64,000 nucleotides of DNA from Incurvaria masculella (lineage: Eukaryota; Arthropoda; Insecta; Lepidoptera; Incurvariidae). The DNA lies in the NCBI GenBank assembly GCA_946894095.1, contig OX335647.2, positions 18,804,001-18,868,000 of the forward strand, given 5' to 3'. Each line of letters begins with the position of its first letter. Position 1 is the stretch's first letter. A program made the position numbers and the translations under genes. Below the pieces are notes generated by a model. The model worked only from the letters and a program-made list of their open reading frames with translations. It had not been told where the DNA came from and searched no databases. Positions 58,115-64,000 of this stretch are shown here, in pieces.

Positions 58115-58480
58115 CGTTTTATTAGGCATCCATGGTGATTTGCTGAGATGGGTCAAGTCGTATTTGCTGAGATGGGTCAAGTCGTATTTGCTGAGATGGG
58201 TCAAGTCGTATTTGACGAACCGGTCGCAAGCAATAGTAATGGCAGGGCTTAGGTCTAATTACGTATATTAATGTATCATCTGACGTACACTAGGGTTTTA
58301 TTCTTGGACCATTGATATATAACGCTTAATATATGACATTGATGGCGTTTTACCAGGATCAACTTTTTTGCTGTGCGGAGATGACAAAAAAATATAAATG
58401 TTATCAAAAACCTAGAAGATTGCAAGTAACTTGCAATGCGATTCGAATCAACTGTCAAGTTATTACAGGCGAAACCGAAT
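58115..58480 (+). pseudogene. LINE RT fragment with 24-bp triplication
   Basis: LLRWVKSY is encoded three times in a row (58,139-58,213, 24-bp unit) before LTNRSQAIVMAGLRS, an RT segment. GFILGPLIYNA and LLCAEMTKKYK equivalents follow with frame breaks. Confidence 0.72.
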
Positions 58481-58612
58481 AAATAATTTCCCTTAAATGT
58501 TCAAAAGTCACAATTTAGCCCATTCATTTTGGTTACACAATGAATGACAAATATCGCTGAAAGTTTTAGGTATTACTTAAACCCTAGGAAAAACTAGGGG
58601 TATCTATAATAG

Positions 58613-58800
58613 GAAAAAACCGGCCAAGTGCGAGTCGGACTCGCACACGAAGGGTTCCGTACCATCGTACAAGATTTAAAACAAAAAAACACGTTTTTTG
58701 TATGGGACCCCCTTGAATTTTTATTATGATCTTTGTCCGTCCGTCAGTCACAGGGCTTTATCTCATGAACCGTAATTGGTAGGCACACATTGTCACACGT
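58613..58800 (+). repeat. Dispersed repeat (same family as 28,955)
   Basis: AAAAAACCGGCCAAGTGCGA, GTCGGACTCGCACACGAAGG, then CCGTCCGTCAGTCACAGGGC. A short inverted echo (GGTACGGAACCCTTC) occurs at about 58,850. Confidence 0.75.
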
Positions 58801-58879
58801 GTGTATTTATTTTGCCGCTATAAAACCCGCTAAAAAAAACTTGTACGATGGTACGGAACCCTTCTTGTGCGAACCCTGA

Positions 58880-59285
58880 GAGCCCTGATTTGGAACGCGA
58901 GTTGCGTAGACGCCTTAGCCCCCAACCACGTGGAGGGTTCTCCTCGGGCGGCCGGCTAAGCCGCAGCAAAGGCTGAACTTTTAGAACATAACGAATACAG
59001 TTCAGCCATCGAACTACGAGGTCGTAGCCTTCTCTGTACCCCAGAAGCTGGAGCCCAGACGACAAAAATCTAGTTAAAGAGCTAAAGAGATTGATCGTTG
59101 AGTTATCTTAGGCAAAAGATCAGCCTAACTATTCAACGGGGGAACGCGGCGTCGCCAATTGCGCCGATGATGGAAAAATATTTCAATCTGTACGGAATTA
59201 GATTTAATTACCTTTTTTTTTTAGTTAATTGTATAAATAAAAAAAGTTATCAAATAAACATTCTAATTATATCTATCTATAATTA
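58880..59285 (+). pseudogene. LINE ORF2 C-terminal remnant
   Basis: Across frames the plus strand reads NASCVDALAPNHVEGS, AAAKAELLEHNEYSSAIEL and KLKRLIVELS-like, then RQKISLTIQRGNAASP. These match the C-terminal ...DTLAP... and ...IQRGNAAS... ending of common lepidopteran LINE ORF2 proteins. The same motif is at 33,505. Confidence 0.65.
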
Positions 59286-59404
59286 AGGTCTAATGTACTA
59301 CCTCGAAGATTATAGAAAACTGTGTATTTTTTTTACGTTAACTAGTCATCTTTACCTATGATACAGATCAATCAATGTGCAAGCCTAACTGGTTTTTCTT
59401 ACAG

Positions 59405-59605
59405 GAGCTCCAATAACATCAATATATCTAGATTGGAAAGATAATGAGCAAAATAGCGCTAATGGCAGCGAGTATTGCGTAGAAATGTTCTCAAGCGGAA
59501 CAAAATCATTCAATAATGTAAACTGTACACTTCGTCTCCATGCAATCTGTCGGAAAATAGAGCCTGCGTGTACAACAAGGGCCACGACCACTGCTCCCAC
59601 CACAG
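59405..59605 (+). CDS. Gene 2 exon: C-type lectin-like domain, C-terminal half
   Basis: TTTTTCTTACAG acceptor, ACAG|GTAAAC donor, phase 1. Three conserved Cys (EYC, VNC, AIC) and Trp in LDWKD fit the C-terminal disulfide pattern of the fold. RKIEPACTTRATTTAPTT begins the mucin-like stalk. Confidence 0.75.
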
Positions 59606-62600
59606 GTAAACTATTGAACAATCAAGTAATTTGGCCAGACGTTCTGTTTATCATTCGAAAAAATGCCTACGTGGATCATTTAAAAAAGTACAGTGTAAAC
59701 TCGATTGTATGTGATGAAATTAAATTTGGCATAGACCTGCTTACAGGGAAAAGTAGGGTATAGTAGATGTAAGGAAGACGCGCGACCTGCCACCATGCGC
59801 GAATGTCTTCCAAAAATGCGCCAGTTCCCACCCACACAGACCCTCCAATACCTTTGCGACTATGTTTGCAATATGTATAACGAACGCGGTAATCTAAAAA
59901 GTGCTATATTTTACATATTAATAAATACTTTATTTTGTACTATGTAATCCGTATATTAAAGCCAGAAAAAGAAACAGAAGCATAGCAAAATATACTTGAA
60001 AACTTCAATATTCCACTTACTTTATTCCAGAGGCGGTTAAAGAAAAATGTCGTGAACCCACCACGCAGATGTGTAATCAAACCTCAGAATCGTCGTCACT
60101 GAAAGAATGTAATGACAATATTACACTACACGTTGCACTGGGAACTTGCTTATCTATAGCATTGCTGGGCATTGCTGCGGCATATATTGGTGGATCGAGG
60201 AAAGGCATAAATCGGTTGCACCATTAAATTAGTAGTTCTGTGCGGTTCTAGAAAAACATATTATTTATTTGATATTAACGATGCAATATGTACATATTCT
60301 TTGTAAACTTTTAAGTTGGAATGCACCATCTCGGGTTAGTAATATAGTAATGGTTACTAAAGATATATCTGCGAAACATAAGGACGGATATATTTTTGTT
60401 TTAAAATTAAGAGAGATGCTGCACTCCACCTTTAGAATAATTCGTTCTGCATGAATACGTACGTCTAGGTGGCTTTTTGTGGACATCAGATTAAGATAAT
60501 GTGCTAAGAAATGTTTAGTATGCTTAGAAAGCTGCCAGGGTTAAGGCTATACTTTCGGATTAACAACTATACTTAAGTTGTCAATAACATTACAGTAAAA
60601 AATAAACATAAGCGAGCTAATAGTTCAAAGACCTATCTTACCTCTATTACCTTGCCTTTATCAATAGGTAAACTTTAGAATTTACTCCCCTTATCGAGGT
60701 ATTTCCTCCAAAGTACCAGGGGGTTTTTCTATGATGGTGTGAAGAAACATGTGTATGTGTATATAAATACCTCAGATATCCCAATGTTTTATTAAGTTAA
60801 GAGAACCCACGTATCAATCAGTTTGTGACGGAACGTGTAATGTGCGGCCCCAAATTTAAAGAAATGAAATAAAGTTAACGATAATTTTAAAAAGTTGAAA
60901 TTGATACAGGTGGAAGAAATACAACACCAACGATTACCACGCCTTCGGAAAACTTAAATGGTGAGTTTACTAGATGTATGCATTCCATTTCAAAAACTCA
61001 AGAGATTGTTTTCCTTTTCCACCCGAATGTAATGAAATGCTTGAATAGGCTGTTTGATATAATTGAAAAGGGTTATTCATGATTTTCTTTTATTTAATAT
61101 ATTCTGCAATAGTGTCTTATGTAAAATGTGCATAAAACAAATTCATGTTAGAGAACTGGTGAAACAACTGTAAAACCAATAACGGGTAGATAGTATTACA
61201 AAGCGATCTATTTCTGTTTGAAACCTAAAATATTTACTTGCGATCTTATTTAATTAAGTAAGTAATGACTGGGCAGTCATTCTCATTCGTCATTCAGTCG
61301 AACTCGAGTTGATTCATTTATTTTTTCTACCGGACATCCATCATTGACATCATCAAAAATATCATTGATATTCATTAGTTTGTATTTATACATATATTCT
61401 GAAATCTGAATTGCCACGCCGCCACCTGTAGACTGTTATTATCCCAATTCAACACTGGTGTGACGTTAGCAATCCATCCCTTCTTTTTTAATCAATGACG
61501 ACAACACCGATCAAGTAGGGAGAGAACTTTAAGCTTAAAATTCATTCCAAACTGTGTATAAACCATAATTCTTAACAAATGTTAATTTAAATTTATAAAT
61601 ATGCGCAAAATTTCATGCAAGATTGTGGTACCCTCGATGTCGCAATTCTAAAGCGTCAAGCACCACAGATTGTGGTTTACCAGCACCTGTCAAAACTTAG
61701 TACGAGATTAGCACAGGCTAACCATACAAAAATCGGTTTAGTCCGGCGGATTCAAGTTAGTCCGCCCACTCTGAATACAACACTTACTGTTAATTACACT
61801 TACTTATACTTAATTATTTTTTAAGTGTAAAGATTTTTCAATTGTCTTTATAGGTACTGAAAACGTTGCAGTTTTTGCCCCAACCGCAGTCGTGAGTTCT
61901 ACTAACCCCACTGACGGTGTGTAACATATGTTTGTATATTATAGACATGTATTAACATACTTGGATAGTATAGTTCACTCGCGGGCGTACGTTTTTGTAA
62001 TAGTTTAATATATAAATATTTGTTTTTATAAAATATTTAATTAATTCAAAAGAAACGAAAATGTTTCTTGATATTTCTTAAAATTTAATATTCTTGTAAT
62101 AAAACGCATTTTAAATGCCTTTCAAAGGCTGAACAGAGCCTTTTTTTAAATTATATTATTAGAAGATTATTTTAGGTTTTCCTTTCGCAGGTTACATATC
62201 AATGCAGCCTACTCCAAATGGGGTTATACCAATATATGATGAATTGCGTTCGAAAATGTCCGGCAAGCAAAATTACTTAAGTAAGTATCCTCTAATATCT
62301 TAGTCCATATTGTTTTTGATGGATTATTATTGTCGCCTATTACCTATTTATTACATAGCTTTTGTTCTAGGTTAGTGATATTACACAAAAATACGCACAT
62401 GCTTGATTTATCGTATTTATTTCTTAGAGAATTTGCACACATCGAAACCTTTCTTGAATGCATTTTTGTAAGTTTTTGTATTTTCAAATAATCAATTATG
62501 TTTTAAAAAAATCCACACATTAGTTTAAACAACCTTTTTTTCCGGAGAATATTGGCCAATACATTTTTAAACTATCTGGTATCTCATTACCAATGTAAAT

Positions 62601-63059
62601 AAATATTTATACGTATATATAAATGTCTTCATCCAATCTGTTGGAGTCTCCAGCATCGTTGTACCGGTAGTCCGACTTGTTCCCGCCCAGGTTCCTCCCA
62701 GGAAAAGGAATAAGCGTCAAATATGATGTTATTGTTGAATCTCTGCATTATTCTTCACTGTTTGCTCCAATTTGGTTTATTTTTCTAAATATCCGCTCAT
62801 AAACTTTGCCAACGTGTTCGTAGCATGTATCGCCGCCTGTTGTCTATATAATGTTGAGCAGTTTTATTTGTTATACCAATATATGATTTCAAATTAGATG
62901 AATCCTATGAATTAAACTTAATATATTTTGTCGATGTCTTTCCTCCAAAGTAACATTAGATAAAATTATATTTCTCGATTCACAGATCGCTTGTCACGAG
63001 AATCGCAGTATGTGGACGTGGAAGCATATGGCATCGATGAAGATTATTACGAGAACTAA
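59405..63059 (+). CDS. Receptor-like gene 2: C-type-lectin-like membrane protein (5' end not found)
   Basis: Six phase-1-linked exons: 59,405-59,605, 60,031-60,189, 60,910-60,960, 61,854-61,916, 62,191-62,280 and 62,986-63,059. With the leading split codon the frame closes exactly (212 codons including stop). Order: C-terminal half of a C-type lectin-like domain (LDWKDNEQ, EYCVEM, FNNVNC, HAICRK), a Thr/Pro stalk, a membrane helix, Thr/Ser-rich linkers, then tail motifs YISM, YDEL and YVDV. EPN/QPD and WND are not canonical, so calcium-dependent sugar binding is doubtful. The signal peptide and the first half of the lectin domain should lie upstream, but 56.2-59.4 kb is LINE debris. The exons may be lost or far away. 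A membrane lectin-like receptor is a reasonable inference. AATAAA at 63,236. Confidence 0.6.
60031..60189 (+). CDS. Gene 2 exon: stalk and membrane helix
   Basis: TTTATTCCAG acceptor. Encodes EAVKEKCREPTTQMCNQTSE, SSSLKECNDN and the helix ITLHVALGTCLSIALLGIAA, AYI. The inferred donor ATTG|GTGGAT keeps phase 1. If unspliced, the frame runs GGSRKGINRLHH to a stop at 60,225-60,227, giving a short-tail form without tyrosine motifs. Confidence 0.6.
60910..60960 (+). CDS. Gene 2 exon: Thr/Pro-rich cassette
   Basis: GATACAG acceptor, AATG|GTGAGT donor; encodes GGRNTTPTITTPSENLN. Equivalent in position to gene 1 exon 4. Confidence 0.55.
60965..61853 (+). other. Gene 2 intron
   Basis: AT-rich. A 69-codon frame at 61,615-61,824 and a possible SINE-tail scrap (GTTAGCAATCCATCCC near 61,466) are present. 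Nothing firm. Confidence 0.35.
61854..61916 (+). CDS. Gene 2 exon: Val/Ser/Thr-rich cassette
   Basis: TTGTCTTTATAG acceptor, GACG|GTGTGT donor; encodes GTENVAVFAPTAVVSSTNPT, D. It matches gene 1 exon 5 in position and in its N-P near the end (ANPPN versus TNPTD). Confidence 0.55.
62191..62280 (+). CDS. Gene 2 exon: tyrosine-motif tail exon
   Basis: CCTTTCGCAG acceptor, TTAA|GTAAGT donor, 90 bp. Encodes GYISMQPTPNGVIPIYDELR, SKMSGKQNYL. YISM is a YxxM motif and YDEL a YxxL motif, ten residues apart, as in gene 1. Confidence 0.72.
   Translation, partial: VTYQCSLLQMGLYQYMMNCVRKCPASKIT
62986..63059 (+). CDS. Gene 2 terminal exon
   Basis: CTCGATTCACAG acceptor; encodes NRLSRESQYVDVEAYGIDED, YYEN and stop at 63,057-63,059. 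Tyr- and acid-rich C-terminus, longer than gene 1's. Confidence 0.65.
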
Positions 63060-63244
63060 CCTTTTACAACGCGGAAACAGTAAACAAAAAAAAAATCTTG
63101 CATGACTTTATTTTTGATTATTAATTTGATTATTGTCCCGACAATAAGTCTCTTCAAATCTTAGAGAACTGATTTGATTATTGTCCTGTCTCTTCAAATC
63201 TTAGAGAACATGCTTACAATTTTAGGAGAATCATAAATAAATGC

Positions 63245-64000
63245 ACCCATTATATACATTACAGAAAGTTATTTCAATAATTCACTGATCAGATTTCAGA
63301 TCATCAGATTAAAAACAAAAAAAAAATTTGAAACAATCAGTTAGGATTGGCCTTTTTTACCTAGCGTGCGTTTGCAGTTTTACAAAAATTGAGGATGCAT
63401 TTAAAAAATAAATCGTTTCATGACTGTTTTTAAGTTGTATGCATGTGAAGTCAGATTATGTAAAATACGGCATTTATGTAATCAATTAAAAAATATTGTA
63501 GTTGATATCAATATCTGTACTACCATCACATAGACAGAATGAACACTGGACGATCTAAGAATTTCAGCCTCAGTTGGCGACGAAAGCTGTAAGTTAGTAG
63601 GTGATTTATTTAACAAACGGCGCATCACGGTGACAGCTGAAGAAGGTTGGTGGACGCGACGGGTCGCCTTGTGGCACGCCTGCCCTAAGTGTACAGTCGA
63701 AGACACGATAAACGAAACATTTTCGCCGTGGAGCCTTTAAAGAAGCAATACACGGGCCTTATATGTCAGGGGCATTTTTTTTCTTTTGTGGGTTTTTTGC
63801 TTGCTCATCTTAAAGGAGTATGTGCTTGTACCCCGTAAGTATTTGAAGGAACTCGCGGCCAAGCAAGAACATTATAATTTCTGCAAACTTGTCTACAGTC
63901 TTGCAGTTGCTGGTCCTATACTCCAAGGAAATATGTAGGTGTTATGTCTGGAGCTTCCCGTCTCCCAGGCCTACGTTTCTTTTATCGAACCCGTCGTTCA
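63245..64000. other. Unassigned 3' flank
   Basis: Downstream of gene 2. A minus-strand frame at 63,482-63,706 and a moderately GC-rich stretch at 63,540-63,720 match nothing I know. The window ends in unassigned sequence. Confidence 0.35.

Overview
This window is AT-rich eukaryotic DNA, almost certainly from a moth or butterfly (Lepidoptera). The support is a split MBF2-family secreted-protein gene, a DD34D mariner, SINEs with lepidopteran-style 5S- and tRNA-derived heads, several Jockey/CR1-like LINE remnants, an interstitial (CCTAA)n block and small exons with GT/AG introns. Nothing prokaryotic is present. Most of the sequence is transposable-element debris and only two host loci can be supported.

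Layout. 1-7 kb: a frameshifted mariner, then a two-exon MBF2-type gene on the minus strand whose intron carries a truncated LINE with a long reverse-transcriptase frame. 7-15 kb: dispersed SINEs and LINE tails. 15.2-27.0 kb: an 11.8-kb unit made of two near-identical 3,686-bp direct repeats that begin TGTAATG and end CATTACA, flanked outside by a 4-bp GCGC duplication. This is the layout of an LTR element, but without gag-pol; its interior holds a dead LINE and a six-unit satellite that grew from a SINE. 27-41 kb: mostly unassigned sequence with SINEs, GC-rich islands and two foldback elements, one carrying a telomere-like (CCTAA)n loop. 41.5-43.8 kb: a 100-bp satellite with an 800-bp higher-order repeat and an inverted left end. 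44-47 kb: SINEs and unassigned sequence.

47-63.1 kb is the most interesting part: two related plus-strand loci assembled from small exons with phase-1 introns. Locus 1 is predicted to encode a 221-aa type I membrane protein (signal peptide, short ectodomain, one membrane helix, tail with YVSM, YDQI and YETM). Locus 2 has the C-terminal half of a C-type lectin-like domain, a Thr/Pro stalk, a membrane helix and a homologous tail (YISM, YDEL, YVDV). The first two exons of locus 1 lie in a ~1.5-kb tandem duplication. Its introns differ by only a few percent, but exon 2 differs at 22 of 108 bases and nearly every difference changes an amino acid. I read this as a small cluster of rapidly evolving surface proteins with tyrosine-signalling tails, possibly immune receptors. 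The family is not one I recognise, the exon joins are inferred from splice signals and reading phase only, and an unspliced secreted-peptide reading of the duplicated exons is also open.
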